64,000 nt of DNA from an uncultured Prevotellaceae bacterium (GTDB lineage: Bacteria; Bacteroidota; Bacteroidia; Bacteroidales; Bacteroidaceae). The first letter of the stretch is position 1; each line of letters opens with the position of its first letter. Position numbers and translations under genes: made by a program. The notes beneath the pieces are model-generated. The model was not told the DNA's origin. It saw nothing but the letters and a program-made list of their open reading frames with translations, and did no database searches. Below are positions 15,798 through 24,449 of the stretch, piece after piece. The DNA is taken from assembly GCA_949299545.1 (NCBI GenBank), contig CASGAM010000017.1:27611-91610 (forward strand), read 5' to 3'.

Positions 15798-18125
15798 ATG
15801 AAAACACTGTACCGCAACTTTCGCAGCATCTTCCGCCGCTTCCCGGCTTCCATCGTCATGAACGTGGTCGGGCTGACGCTGGCACTGGCCGCTTTCATCA
15901 TCATCATGATGGAGACCCGTTATGAACAGACCTACAACAGCAGCCTGAAAAACATCGACCGGATTTTCTTTCTCAACGAGCAGATAAAAGGAAGTCTGCC
16001 ATCTTCTGTTTTCACCCGTCCGAATATAGAATACATAAAAAACCTTTCACCCGACATCGTCCACAGCGTATATTATGAGCCGGCTTGGTGGCTGGCAGCC
16101 ACAACCCCCGATAATGAAGTTCACATTGAAACGTTGTCATCCGGAGTGGAGCCCGGTTTTTTTTCCATGTTCGGTTTCGACTGGATTGACTGCGACACGA
16201 CGACTTTCGACGACTTCCTTTACATATACATCCCCGAAAGCATGGCGCTTAAATATTTCAACAGAACCGACCTGGTGGGAACCTTCCTGAAGTTAGACCA
16301 TAACGACTATGGCTGGACCATCGGCGGTGTTTACCGTGATTTTCCTGAAAACTGCTCCATAAAGAACATCGTATACAACCTCATGGGCAATGCCTATAAG
16401 GATGAGAGGATAAATTTCTCTCTCAACGGTTTGCTGGAACTGAGACATCCGGAGGACAAAGACAAAGTGGAAAAATTATTGAATGAAGAAGCTACGCCCG
16501 AAGATTCCTTAGTCCTGACGCCCTTCTCGGAAGTGGTCTATCAGAAGGACTTGGACCTACATAACGAAACCGTAAAACTCAATCATCAACAACGCTATGT
16601 CTACTCGGCCATCGCGCTGCTCATCATCCTGATTGCTGCCATCAACTTCACCAACTTCTATACGGCGCTCGCACCGCTGCGCATCAGAAGCCTCAACACA
16701 CAACGCGTGCTGGGTGCCAAACGCCGACAGCTCATAAGGACGCTGATGACCGAAAGCGTCGCGCTGGGACTCGTCTCTTTCCTACTGGCCTTGCTTATCG
16801 TCAAAGCGGCTGAAGACAGTCTCGTCAACGATTTGCTGAAAGTGGACATTTCCATCACGGCCTTCCCCGGCATTATCATCGCAACGGCAGCCATAACCAT
16901 TCTCATCACGCTGGTGGCCAGCCTCTTCCCCGCCCTTTATTCCACCTCTTTCGCCCCGGCCATCGTCCTCAAAGGCAACTTCGGACTGTCGCCGCGCGGA
17001 AAACGGCTGCGCAACCTGCTCATGGGCGCACAGCTCACAGTTGCCATCGAACTGCTTATCGGCGTGGGCGGCATCGTCTCACAGAACTATTACATGCAGC
17101 ATTCCGACTTAGGCTACGACCAGGACCGTATCATCACCATCAATCTCAAAGCCGCCAAAATCTATAACGACAAGGCCGATGCGTTGGCTGAAGAACTGCG
17201 CAAAGTGGCCTGCGTGGAGGATGTGGCATTCTCAAGGTTTCTGTTATCTGCACAGGAAAAAACGGATATCATGCATTGGGGGCGGTCGTCAGAGGACGGA
17301 TCTTATCTGTTTTTTATATGCCTTCCGGTCTCACCCAATTATCTCAAGGTCATGGGCATAAAGCTCATCGAAGGCGAAGACTTCAATCCGAATGACAATA
17401 ACGCACCCATGATTTTCAACAAAGCGGCCCACGATTATAACCCCACTTCCATCCGCATAGGAAAAACGATAGAAGGCAATCACATCGTCGGCATCTGCGA
17501 GGACTTCAAGGTCTCCTCGCTACGCGATGAAGTCACGCCCCTTTGCCTGAAAGTCATGAACGGTGCCTACGCCGACTGGTCATTCAAAGAATTTGCCAAC
17601 ATCCGTGTCAAGGATGGTGTTCCGCTCGAAGAAGCCTTCGGCCCAATCAGGGAGGCCTGCACGGCATTCGCTCCGGAAAGCACGTTCGAGCTGAAAACCC
17701 AGTTCCAGCTCATGGAGAACATCTACACGAACGAGAAACACGTCCAGCAGAACATCATCATCTACTGCTTACTTGCGGTCATCATCTCGATAAGCGGCGT
17801 GTTCAGCATGACACTCTTCGAGTGCAACTACCGGCGCAAGGAAATAGGACTGCGCAAAATCATGGGAGCCACAACGGGCAACATCATACGGATGTTCTTC
17901 AGACAATATGCAGCCATCCTGCTGCTCAGCTTCGTCGTGGCAGCACCGGTCGGATGGTACGGCATCAGCCGCTATCTGGAAGGCTTTGCCTACAAAACGC
18001 CGCAGCACTGGTGGATTTACGCGCTCGCATTCCTCGCCATCGGCACCGTCACGCTCGTCACCGTTTACACACAATGCCGGAAAACGGCACAAGACGACCC
18101 CATCAACGCCATCAGGACGGAATGA
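15798..18125 (+). CDS. ABC transporter permease, FtsX/MacB-like
   Basis: Inner-membrane permease of 775 aa. A first transmembrane helix near residues 15-36 is followed by a large periplasmic domain (about 40-260), helices near 265, 320 and 365, then a second copy of the same plan (helix near 425, periplasmic domain, three C-terminal helices near 655, 705 and 745). This duplicated MacB_PCD plus FtsX layout is the common Bacteroidales form, in which one chain carries both halves. It has no ATPase domain; that is supplied by the next gene. Such systems export peptides, antibiotics or lipids; the substrate is not known. Confidence 0.92.
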   Translation: MKTLYRNFRSIFRRFPASIVMNVVGLTLALAAFIIIMMETRYEQTYNSSLKNIDRIFFLNEQIKGSLPSSVFTRPNIEYIKNLSPDIVHSVYYEPAWWLAATTPDNEVHIETLSSGVEPGFFSMFGFDWIDCDTTTFDDFLYIYIPESMALKYFNRTDLVGTFLKLDHNDYGWTIGGVYRDFPENCSIKNIVYNLMGNAYKDERINFSLNGLLELRHPEDKDKVEKLLNEEATPEDSLVLTPFSEVVYQKDLDLHNETVKLNHQQRYVYSAIALLIILIAAINFTNFYTALAPLRIRSLNTQRVLGAKRRQLIRTLMTESVALGLVSFLLALLIVKAAEDSLVNDLLKVDISITAFPGIIIATAAITILITLVASLFPALYSTSFAPAIVLKGNFGLSPRGKRLRNLLMGAQLTVAIELLIGVGGIVSQNYYMQHSDLGYDQDRIITINLKAAKIYNDKADALAEELRKVACVEDVAFSRFLLSAQEKTDIMHWGRSSEDGSYLFFICLPVSPNYLKVMGIKLIEGEDFNPNDNNAPMIFNKAAHDYNPTSIRIGKTIEGNHIVGICEDFKVSSLRDEVTPLCLKVMNGAYADWSFKEFANIRVKDGVPLEEAFGPIREACTAFAPESTFELKTQFQLMENIYTNEKHVQQNIIIYCLLAVIISISGVFSMTLFECNYRRKEIGLRKIMGATTGNIIRMFFRQYAAILLLSFVVAAPVGWYGISRYLEGFAYKTPQHWWIYALAFLAIGTVTLVTVYTQCRKTAQDDPINAIRTE

Positions 18126-18185
18126 CGCTCCGCCGGCCATCATCATCAATCAGCAAAGACTATTATAAACTCAAAAAACAAACAA

Positions 18186-18860
18186 ATGATACAACTTGAA
18201 AATTTAGGAAAAACTTTCCGCACGGAAGAAGTGGAAACCATCGCATTGCAGGATATCTGCCTGCACGTAAACAAAGGAGAATTTGTAGCCATCATGGGAC
18301 CGTCGGGTTGCGGAAAATCCACCCTGCTCAACATCATCGGGCTGCTTGACAACCCGTCCGAAGGACATTACCTGCTCAACGGGAAAGAAGTAAGCACCTT
18401 GCATGAAAACGAACGGACCGACCTGCGAAAAGGCGTCATCGGCTTCGTGTTCCAAAGTTTTAACCTCATTGACGAACTGACCGTCAGCGAGAATGTCGAA
18501 CTGCCGCTCACTTACATGAACGTTCCCAAAAAAGAGCGCAAGCAAAGGGTTGAGGCCATGCTCGAACGGATGAAAATGAGCCATCGGGCCAACCACTTCC
18601 CCCAACAGCTCTCCGGCGGACAGCAACAACGTGTGGCCATTGCGCGAGCCGTCATCACCCGTCCGCAACTGATTCTGGCGGACGAACCAACCGGTAACCT
18701 CGATTCAAAAAACGGCAGCGAGGTCATGAACCTGCTCACCGAACTGCACCGTGAAGGCACCACCATCGTCATGGTGACCCACAGCGAACACGACGCCGGC
18801 TTCGCAGGACGTGTCGTCAAGCTCTTTGACGGAAAAATCATTGCCGACATAACGGACTAA
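18186..18860 (+). CDS. ABC transporter ATP-binding protein (LolD/MacB-type)
   Basis: A 224-aa ATPase that powers the permease encoded just upstream. Walker A is [12 protein letters not shown] (about residues 38-49), the signature [14 protein letters not shown] (about 139-152) and Walker [14 protein letters not shown] (about 158-170), with the switch His in VMVTHSEHD. It belongs to the lipoprotein/macrolide exporter class. Last intact gene of the sigma-54 operon. Part of its 5' coding region is duplicated as a relic just downstream, at 18918-18960. Confidence 0.95.
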   Translation: MIQLENLGKTFRTEEVETIALQDICLHVNKGEFVAIMGPSGCGKSTLLNIIGLLDNPSEGHYLLNGKEVSTLHENERTDLRKGVIGFVFQSFNLIDELTVSENVELPLTYMNVPKKERKQRVEAMLERMKMSHRANHFPQQLSGGQQQRVAIARAVITRPQLILADEPTGNLDSKNGSEVMNLLTELHREGTTIVMVTHSEHDAGFAGRVVKLFDGKIIADITD

Positions 18861-18872
18861 CACCCTAAACGA

Positions 18873-18960
18873 ATGAAAACACTGTACCGACAGTACGTTA
18901 ACGTCCAAAAGGAACAAAACCATCGCATGGCAGGATATAAACCTGCATGCAGACGGAGGA
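18873..18960 (+). pseudogene. Relic of a second permease-ATPase unit
   Basis: Bases 18873-18889 repeat the first 17 bases of the permease gene (ATG for MKTLYR). Thirty bases later, 18918-18950 resembles the ATPase gene around 18235-18267 and encodes TIAWQDINLH where the intact gene has [10 protein letters not shown], but in another frame. The open frame from 18873 runs on only as an unrelated 45-codon tail. This looks like the scar of a duplicated transporter module lost by deletion. Confidence 0.6.
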
Positions 18961-19133
18961 AAATCCTCAGCTGCCATGAAATTCTTTATAACAAGGTTAT
19001 TTTTATATAAAACAAAGCTTGTTATAAATATAAAAAACTTTCTTTTATATAAATAAAGGCTTAATATAAAGTTTTATAACGGCAGAACTTATATTTGGTA
19101 ACTAAGAAACAAAAAAAGGCTTTAAAGACAATT

Positions 19134-19244
19134 ATGAAACAAACCATTTCAACGGCCATTCTCATGTTGGCCTGCACCTTATTCCGGGAAGGCAATCGGG
19201 AGATAAGAACAAAGCATAAATTCACATTTTTTTCTTTGTTTTGA
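19134..19244 (+). pseudogene. Possible truncated lipoprotein gene
   Basis: A 36-codon frame begins MKQTISTAILMLACTLF, which reads like the start of a lipoprotein signal peptide with a lipobox LMLAC. It then turns into low-complexity sequence and stops. It may be the remnant of a surface lipoprotein gene displaced when the locus was rearranged. A chance frame is possible. The surrounding 18961-19240 is very AT-rich and otherwise empty. Confidence 0.3.
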
Positions 19245-19271
19245 TTTTTAAACAGAAAAGATTTATATTTG
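19240..19271 (+). promoter_or_regulatory. Promoter of the peptide / LRR lipoprotein locus 1
   Basis: TTTG (19240-19243), a 20-base spacer and TATATTTG (19264-19271) match the Bacteroides consensus exactly. The peptide ATG follows at 19306, leaving a short leader. Confidence 0.85.
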
Positions 19272-19305
19272 CCCTTGATGTCTAATTTTTTTAATAACAC
19301 TGAGT

Positions 19306-19479
19306 ATGAAAACTATCAGAACCATGACTACCGGAACCGTTCGCGAAGCCTACGAGGCTCCCAAGTGCGAAATCATTGAGTTGCGGCAGGAAAGCGCGCT
19401 GTGTGGCAGCGCCGCACACGATTCTTACGAAGAAGACTATTTTGACTGGAGCGCCTCATCCTCCGTATGGGAAGTGTAA
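19306..19479 (+). CDS. Short YxAP-motif peptide, locus 1
   Basis: A 57-codon gene beginning MKTIRTMTTG. It has no signal peptide or membrane segment. A core YEAPKCEIIELRQESALCGS (residues 16-35) is followed by an acidic, aromatic and Ser-rich tail ending DWSASSSVWEV. The same core spacing (Y-x-A-P, then L-x-x-S 16 residues after the Tyr-Ala-Pro) occurs in the peptide at 36577-36765, which also lies directly before a fimbrillin-like LRR lipoprotein. It has its own excellent promoter and is 18 bases before the lipoprotein gene, so the two are cotranscribed. I do not know its function; small peptides of this look are common but poorly described in Bacteroidales. Confidence 0.7.
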   Translation: MKTIRTMTTGTVREAYEAPKCEIIELRQESALCGSAAHDSYEEDYFDWSASSSVWEV

Positions 19480-19497
19480 CTTTAAATGTAATGCCTT

Positions 19498-20922
19498 ATG
19501 AAAACAGTACGTATTTTAACCATGGCCGTTGCGGCGCTCATGTGGGCCGCCTGCGGCAACGAAGAGTTTTTGGAGCATCATGAGGAGAATGTGGCCGGAA
19601 AGCCCGTGCCCATGACCTTTACGGCCGACGGACCGCAGACACGCACACAGCTGGCGACCAGTAACAAAGTATATTGGACGGAGTACGACGAGATAGCCCT
19701 GTGGGACGGAAGCGGAGAATATCAGAAGTTCATGGTCGATGCCGCATCCATCGACGGCAGCAAGGCCACCTTCTCGGGCTTTGCCACCCCGGGAGCCGAC
19801 TACACCGCCTTCTACCCTCTGATAGCCGTAGATAGAATGGACGACTCAAATATCTACTTCAACCTGCCCGCCGAGCAGACCGCCGTGGCCGGCACCTTTG
19901 CCAACCAGCTGGCGCCCTCGCTGGCCCGGGCCACAGGCGGCAGCACCAGACTGCAGTTCGAGAACCTCTGCGCCCTGGTGAAGTTCACCGCGGGAGCCGA
20001 CATGGCCGGTGAAGGCACCCTTACCCTTGTGGGAGGCAACGCCACCGAGGCGCTGGCCGGCACGCTGACCTGCAACACCGCCGACGGCACGCTGACCGCC
20101 ACCGAGGCCGCCACCCGCATCACCCTCACGGGCAACTTCGAGGCCGGACAGAACTACTACTTCGTCGTGCTTCCCGGCACGCTGGCAGACGGCTTCAGCC
20201 TGCTCTACGATGACGGCAAGGGCAAGCTCTACCGCAAGGCCACCGGCAACTCTGTGACCCTTCAGGCAGGACGCATCCTCAACCTGGGCGAGCTGGCGCT
20301 GACAGGCTTTGATAAGGCAGTTGTCAAAGAAATATACCCTGCCGGAACCCCAAATGCCGACGGCACAGTCACGCTGAACGATGCCGATTTGTCGGCTTTG
20401 GCTGCGATGGGCACGCTGGATGTTTCGCAGAAAAGTTTGACCTCTTTAGGCGGCATCGGTTACTGCACTGGATTGACCTCATTGACTTGCTGGGGAAACA
20501 AGTTGACAGAACTGAACCTTGACGGACTGACCGAGTTGACAGAGTTATATTGCGATAACAACAAGCTTACTTCGTTGGATGTCAGCAAGCAGACCAAGCT
20601 GACCACGTTGGAATGTTACTATAACGACCTGACTGTGCTGAACCTCGGCGAGTTGTCTCAGCTTACAGACTTGCGATGCCACGTCAACCAACTGACTTCA
20701 CTGGATGTCAGTCAGCTAACGCGGCTTAATTTATTGATGTGTTATCAAAACAAACTGACTGCGCTGGACATCACCCGGCTGCCAAACCTGAAAACCCTTT
20801 ATTGCGGCAATCAGAGAGACGGCCGGCAGCTGACGCTGACCCTGACGGAGGCACAGGAAGGAGTGTGGAACAGTTGGAGTTACGACTCTGATAATACGAA
20901 TGTCACCCTCGACGTGAAATAA
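19498..20922 (+). CDS. Fimbrillin-like lipoprotein with internalin-type leucine-rich repeats
   Basis: Surface lipoprotein of 474 aa. A lipobox (MWAAC) puts the lipidated Cys at about residue 19. Residues 35-265 form a fimbrillin/Mfa-like beta domain (VPMTFTADGPQTRTQL ... ILNLGELAL). From about 290 come LRRs of 21 residues with the pattern LT-x-L-x-C-x-x-N-x-LT-x-LD: five full copies and one partial. A short tail ends DNTNVTLDVK. LRR domains of this kind bind proteins or glycans, so adhesion is likely. Preceded by the YxAP peptide gene. The N-terminal module is related to the protein at 33643-36486, but the LRR class differs. Confidence 0.85.
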   Translation: MKTVRILTMAVAALMWAACGNEEFLEHHEENVAGKPVPMTFTADGPQTRTQLATSNKVYWTEYDEIALWDGSGEYQKFMVDAASIDGSKATFSGFATPGADYTAFYPLIAVDRMDDSNIYFNLPAEQTAVAGTFANQLAPSLARATGGSTRLQFENLCALVKFTAGADMAGEGTLTLVGGNATEALAGTLTCNTADGTLTATEAATRITLTGNFEAGQNYYFVVLPGTLADGFSLLYDDGKGKLYRKATGNSVTLQAGRILNLGELALTGFDKAVVKEIYPAGTPNADGTVTLNDADLSALAAMGTLDVSQKSLTSLGGIGYCTGLTSLTCWGNKLTELNLDGLTELTELYCDNNKLTSLDVSKQTKLTTLECYYNDLTVLNLGELSQLTDLRCHVNQLTSLDVSQLTRLNLLMCYQNKLTALDITRLPNLKTLYCGNQRDGRQLTLTLTEAQEGVWNSWSYDSDNTNVTLDVK

Positions 20923-21003
20923 CTGCCCGCTCCCTCTTCTCCGATAGCCCCACAGACGTTAAGGAGCGTAGGAGGTGCGTGTGCAGAATGAATTGTAAAA
21001 CCG

Positions 21004-21046
21004 AAAAAGGTCGGATCATTGCGTGCGTCATGATACGACCTTTTTT
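21004..21046 (+). terminator. Terminator after the locus-1 lipoprotein gene
   Basis: Stem AAAAGGTCG/CGACCTTTT plus an inner ATCAT/ATGAT pair, ending in six T on the plus strand. It lies about 85 bases past the lipoprotein stop. Confidence 0.85.
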
Positions 21047-21173
21047 CTTGTGCGCTTTTCCGGGTGCCCTTAGGAAAGCAAATCATCAGTTCCGGTTTTC
21101 AGAAAATAGAGGCTGAGCCGTTTTTCATGATTTCAGAACGCCATTCCCGGCTCAGGCTGCGGAGCATGCGGAC

Positions 21174-21288
21174 TCACTCCAACTCAATGGTTTTCAGTGT
21201 GGCACCGTCGCAATCCATGATGGCCGGCTGACGCCGGCCATCTGCTTTCTTGAGCAGGGCTGTTATGTCTTCCTTTGTTTCATAGCCC
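21174..21288 (-). pseudogene. Possible C-terminal gene fragment
   Basis: On the minus strand a 37-codon frame without an ATG (residues starting GYETKEDITALLKK and ending CDGATLKTIELE) runs from just after an in-frame TAG to a stop at 21174. It has protein-like composition and may be the 3' end of a lost gene. I do not recognise the family. The rest of 21047-21345 shows nothing else. Confidence 0.25.
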
Positions 21289-21349
21289 TATAAGCAGCCA
21301 TTTCATCAAAACAAACGGACAAAAGCCGCCGTATTCCAGGAAAATATGC

Positions 21350-21357
21350 TATCTTTG
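21350..21357 (+). promoter_or_regulatory. -7 element of the slyD promoter
   Basis: TATCTTTG, 40 bases before the chosen slyD start, fits TAnnTTTG. I see no good TTTG at the right distance upstream. Confidence 0.5.
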
Positions 21358-21396
21358 CACCGCAAAAACGTAACTTATAATCAAATAACATATTTT

Positions 21397-21999
21397 ATGG
21401 ATACGACACCAAACAAGTACATCACCGTAGCTTATGAGCTGTACACCGATTACGACGGCCAAAGAGAGTTAGTGGAAAAAGCCCCGGCAGAACATCCGTT
21501 CCAGTTCATCTCAGACATGGGGACGACATTGGACGCTTTCGAGGCGCAAATCAAACCGCTGCAAAAAGGCGACAAGTTCAATTTCACGCTATCGGTAGAA
21601 GAGGCTTACGGGGAATACGAACAGGAACGTGTGCTGGAACTGAGCAAAGACATGTTCAAAATCAACGGCCACTTTGACAAAGAGCATATCTACCCCGGCA
21701 GCATAGTTCCATTGATGAATGCCGAAGGCGCCCGCTTCAACGGCACGATTGTCGACGTACAGGAGAACACCGTGACCGTAGACCTCAACCACCCGTTAGC
21801 CGGCAAGGCGCTGAACTTCATCGGCGAAGTGACGGAAAGCCGCGAAGCGACCAAAGACGAGATACAGGGCATGCTGAACATGCTCAGCGGTGAAGGCGGA
21901 TGCGGATGCGGCAGCTGTGGCGGATGCGGATGCGACGACGATGACGACTGTTGCGGCGGTCACCACGAGGGCGGATGCGGATGCGGCCACTGCCATTGA
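21397..21999 (+). CDS. slyD: FKBP-type peptidyl-prolyl isomerase, SlyD-like
   Basis: Cytoplasmic prolyl isomerase and chaperone with a metal-binding tail. An FKBP core (YELYTDYDGQRELVEKAP; LQKGDKFNFTLSVEEAYGEY, residues about 50-69) holds the inserted IF/flap domain. The last 35 residues are an extreme Cys/His/Asp/Gly tail (GCGCGSCGG, DDDDDCC, GGHHEGG, CGHCH), as in SlyD, which delivers nickel to hydrogenases in E. coli. The ATG at 21397 is chosen because it follows the -7 element. An upstream TTG extension (21346) would encode an unconserved stretch. 200 aa. Confidence 0.9.
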   Translation: MDTTPNKYITVAYELYTDYDGQRELVEKAPAEHPFQFISDMGTTLDAFEAQIKPLQKGDKFNFTLSVEEAYGEYEQERVLELSKDMFKINGHFDKEHIYPGSIVPLMNAEGARFNGTIVDVQENTVTVDLNHPLAGKALNFIGEVTESREATKDEIQGMLNMLSGEGGCGCGSCGGCGCDDDDDCCGGHHEGGCGCGHCH

Positions 22000-22037
22000 T
22001 GCGCAACCGGAAATAAACTTTTTAACGCTTTAATTCC

Positions 22038-23114
22038 ATGAGTAATACATTCGGCCACATTTTCCGCCTGACAACCTTCGGCGAAAGCCACGGCCCGGGT
22101 GTCGGCGGCGTGATAGACGGTTTTCCGGCCGGCATCGACATTGATATGGACTTCGTCCAAGCGGAACTGAACCGCCGGCGTCCCGGCCAAAGCAGCATCA
22201 CAACACCGCGCAAGGAAGCCGACGAAGTGGAATTCCTTTCGGGCATCTTTGAGGGCCGGTCGACGGGCTGCCCCATCGGTTTTCTGGTACGAAACACCAA
22301 CCAGCATTCCAACGACTACGACAATATCCGCAACCTGTTCCGGCCATCGCACGCCGACTTCACTTACACCCGGAAATATGGCCTGCGCGACCATCGCGGC
22401 GGCGGGCGCTCATCGGCACGCGAAACCATCGCACGTTGCGTGGGGGGAGCATTGGCCAAAATAGCGCTCCGCCAATTGGGCATCGAAGTCTATGCCTATA
22501 CCTCGCAGGTGGGCGCCATTGCGCTTGACCGCGACTACACGGCCTACGACCCGGCGCAGATTGAAAGCAACCCCGTGCGTTGCCCCGACCTCGAAAAAGC
22601 CGCTGAGATGCAAGCACTCATCGAAGAAGTGAAAGCGGTTGGCGACACCATCGGCGGCATCATTACCGGCGTCGTCAAGGGTTGCCCGGTGGGATTGGGC
22701 GAACCGGCCTTTGACAAGCTGCACGCTTCATTGGGACAAGCCATGCTGAGCATCAATGCCGTGAAAGGATTTGAATACGGACAAGGGTTTGCCGGCGTCA
22801 GCCAACGCGGCAGCGAACAGAACGACGTATTTGTTGCGCACGACGGCCGCATCTCCACACGTACCAACCGGAGCGGTGGCATACAAGGGGGCATCAGCAA
22901 CGGACAGGACATTTACTTCAGAGTCGCGTTCAAACCCGTGGCTACCATCCTGATGGAACAAAAAACCGTCACCCTCGATGGCACTCCCACAACGCTCAAA
23001 GCGCGCGGACGCCACGATGCCTGCGTATTGCCACGAGCCGTACCGGTCGTGGAAGCCATGGCGGCCATGACCATACTCGACCACTACCTGATGAACAAAA
23101 CGGTGCATCTATGA
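22038..23114 (+). CDS. aroC: Chorismate synthase
   Basis: Last enzyme of the shikimate pathway; makes chorismate from EPSP and needs reduced FMN. Signatures: [19 protein letters not shown] (about residues 15-33), the flavin-binding [14 protein letters not shown] (about 117-130) and [19 protein letters not shown] near the C terminus. The 358-aa length is normal. It starts 38 bases after slyD, so the two are probably cotranscribed although unrelated in function. Confidence 0.97.
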   Translation: MSNTFGHIFRLTTFGESHGPGVGGVIDGFPAGIDIDMDFVQAELNRRRPGQSSITTPRKEADEVEFLSGIFEGRSTGCPIGFLVRNTNQHSNDYDNIRNLFRPSHADFTYTRKYGLRDHRGGGRSSARETIARCVGGALAKIALRQLGIEVYAYTSQVGAIALDRDYTAYDPAQIESNPVRCPDLEKAAEMQALIEEVKAVGDTIGGIITGVVKGCPVGLGEPAFDKLHASLGQAMLSINAVKGFEYGQGFAGVSQRGSEQNDVFVAHDGRISTRTNRSGGIQGGISNGQDIYFRVAFKPVATILMEQKTVTLDGTPTTLKARGRHDACVLPRAVPVVEAMAAMTILDHYLMNKTVHL

Positions 23115-23207
23115 TGCAACGATGCTGTCAAAGAAGAACAACAGTTTCCGTTTCAGCAAACAATATTCTGAATTGGTAGGCAAAATATGCCATTCTGTAG
23201 ATTTAAG

Positions 23208-23238
23208 TTTTATGGTATAATAATGAATATTACCTTTG
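23208..23238 (+). promoter_or_regulatory. Promoter of a possible intergenic small RNA
   Basis: TTT (23208-23210), a 20-base spacer and TACCTTTG (23231-23238) on the plus strand. No protein gene follows in this orientation, since hslR is convergent. Confidence 0.55.
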
Positions 23239-23243
23239 CAATA

Positions 23244-23362
23244 CAGAAATGACAATTTTTCATGCCAAATTAAAGTTGTGAAACTTAAAATGCTTAGTTA
23301 AAGTCTAGTTTAGTTTTGTTTATAATGCTCCGCCAATAGCGATTGGACGGAGCATTATATTT
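23244..23362 (+). ncRNA. Candidate small RNA between aroC and hslR
   Basis: About 120 bases lie between the promoter at 23208-23238 and a terminator hairpin at 23323-23357. The only frame inside is 10 codons (MTIFHAKLKL), so a noncoding product is more likely. Expression cannot be shown from sequence. The unit could also be a decayed gene. Confidence 0.4.
23323..23357 (+). terminator. Terminator of aroC and the candidate small RNA
   Basis: Stem TAATGCTCCG/CGGAGCATTA with an inner CAAT/ATTG pair, followed by ATATTTTT. It also separates the convergent hslR transcript. Confidence 0.85.
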
Positions 23363-23419
23363 TTCAGCTATGACATTCTTACAAAAGACATCGGAAAGAC
23401 ATCTTTGACATAACCTTTC

Positions 23420-23860
23420 TCAGTCGTCTCCGGCGTCTTCCCCGCCGTCGTCCATGTCAAAATCGAAAAGCAAATCGTCGAGATACTCCTGGGTGGTAAA
23501 CTCATCCAGGCTGCGGCGGTCTTTCTTGGTGGGACGTCCGGTTCCGCGCGCCCGGTTAACAAATCCGCTGATGCGGTTCATCTCCAGCAGTTCGTACTGT
23601 TCCGGTGGCGTAACGTTTTCCAGAATCTCCGGAATCAGCTTCGCCCCCACCCGTTTCTCAATACATTGCTTGACTTTGAACGAATAGGTAATGGGCGGTT
23701 TCCTTACACTGACAACATCACCTTCCTTAACCGTGCGTGAAGGTTTCATCTGCGCGCCGTTCATGCTGACTTGTCCTTTCTTGCACGCGGCTGCAGCCAT
23801 GGAACGCGTTTTGAATATGCGGGCTGCCCAGAGCCATTTGTCAATTCTGGCTTCGCTCAT
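23420..23860 (-). CDS. hslR: S4-domain RNA-binding protein, Hsp15-like
   Basis: Small RNA-binding protein. The S4 domain is at the N terminus (RIDKWLWAARIFKTRSMAAAACKKGQV region, with KPSRTVKEGDVVSVR). In E. coli Hsp15 returns stalled 50S subunits carrying nascent chains to use. The 146-aa protein has a basic middle (RARGTGRPTKKDRRSLDEF) and a very acidic end (FDFDMDDGGEDAGDD). Followed at minus-strand level by nothing else; it lies downstream of pth at 11 bases and is probably cotranscribed with pth and rplY. Confidence 0.9.
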   Translation of the reverse strand: MSEARIDKWLWAARIFKTRSMAAAACKKGQVSMNGAQMKPSRTVKEGDVVSVRKPPITYSFKVKQCIEKRVGAKLIPEILENVTPPEQYELLEMNRISGFVNRARGTGRPTKKDRRSLDEFTTQEYLDDLLFDFDMDDGGEDAGDD

Positions 23861-23871
23861 GATAAGGAATT

Positions 23872-24435
23872 TTACTTCTTGTTAAACTGGTTCATGGTGA
23901 TCTGGATACCGGCCAGGCAGAAACTTTTTATCATTTCCATAGCCATTGCGACCCGTTCGTCCATGGTCTTGAGATTCTCTTCCGTAAATTGGCCGAGGAC
24001 ATAATCAACCTGTCCGCCTCTCGGGAAATCCGAACCGATGCCAAAGCGCAAGCGGGCATAGTTCTGCGTACCCAATACCGAAGCAATATTTTTCAAGCCG
24101 TTATGTCCGGCATCACTCCCGCCGGGCTTCATGCGGAGCGCCCCAAAAGGCAATGCCAGGTCGTCCACCACGATGAGAAGCCTTTCCACCGGAATGTTCT
24201 CCTTGTTCATCCAGTACCTCACGGCATTACCGCTGAGGTTCATGTATGTGGAAGGCTTCAGCAGGACCAGCTGCTGCCCCTTAATGGAAAGCGTTGTGAC
24301 GGCGCCGTAACGTTTGTCCTCAAAAACAAGATTGGACGCCTTTGCCAAGGCGTCCAACACTCTGAATCCTATGTTGTGGCGGGTTCCTTCGTACTCACTT
24401 CCGATATTACCCAAACCTACAATCAAATACTTCAT
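23872..24435 (-). CDS. pth: Peptidyl-tRNA hydrolase
   Basis: Releases tRNA from peptidyl-tRNAs that drop off ribosomes. The family start [22 protein letters not shown] (residues 3-24) includes the catalytic His, and [12 protein letters not shown] and the [25 protein letters not shown] segment are intact. 187 aa is standard. It lies 14 bases after rplY. The L25/Ctc-pth-Hsp15 order is widespread and marks a translation-quality operon. Confidence 0.97.
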   Translation of the reverse strand: MKYLIVGLGNIGSEYEGTRHNIGFRVLDALAKASNLVFEDKRYGAVTTLSIKGQQLVLLKPSTYMNLSGNAVRYWMNKENIPVERLLIVVDDLALPFGALRMKPGGSDAGHNGLKNIASVLGTQNYARLRFGIGSDFPRGGQVDYVLGQFTEENLKTMDERVAMAMEMIKSFCLAGIQITMNQFNKK

Positions 24436-24449
24436 CTAAATTGACTGAT

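Noticed and set aside
19061-19300. 79-codon minus-strand frame opposite the locus-1 promoter
   Set aside because: Lys/Phe-rich AT-driven frame that overlaps a consensus promoter; no evidence for a gene.
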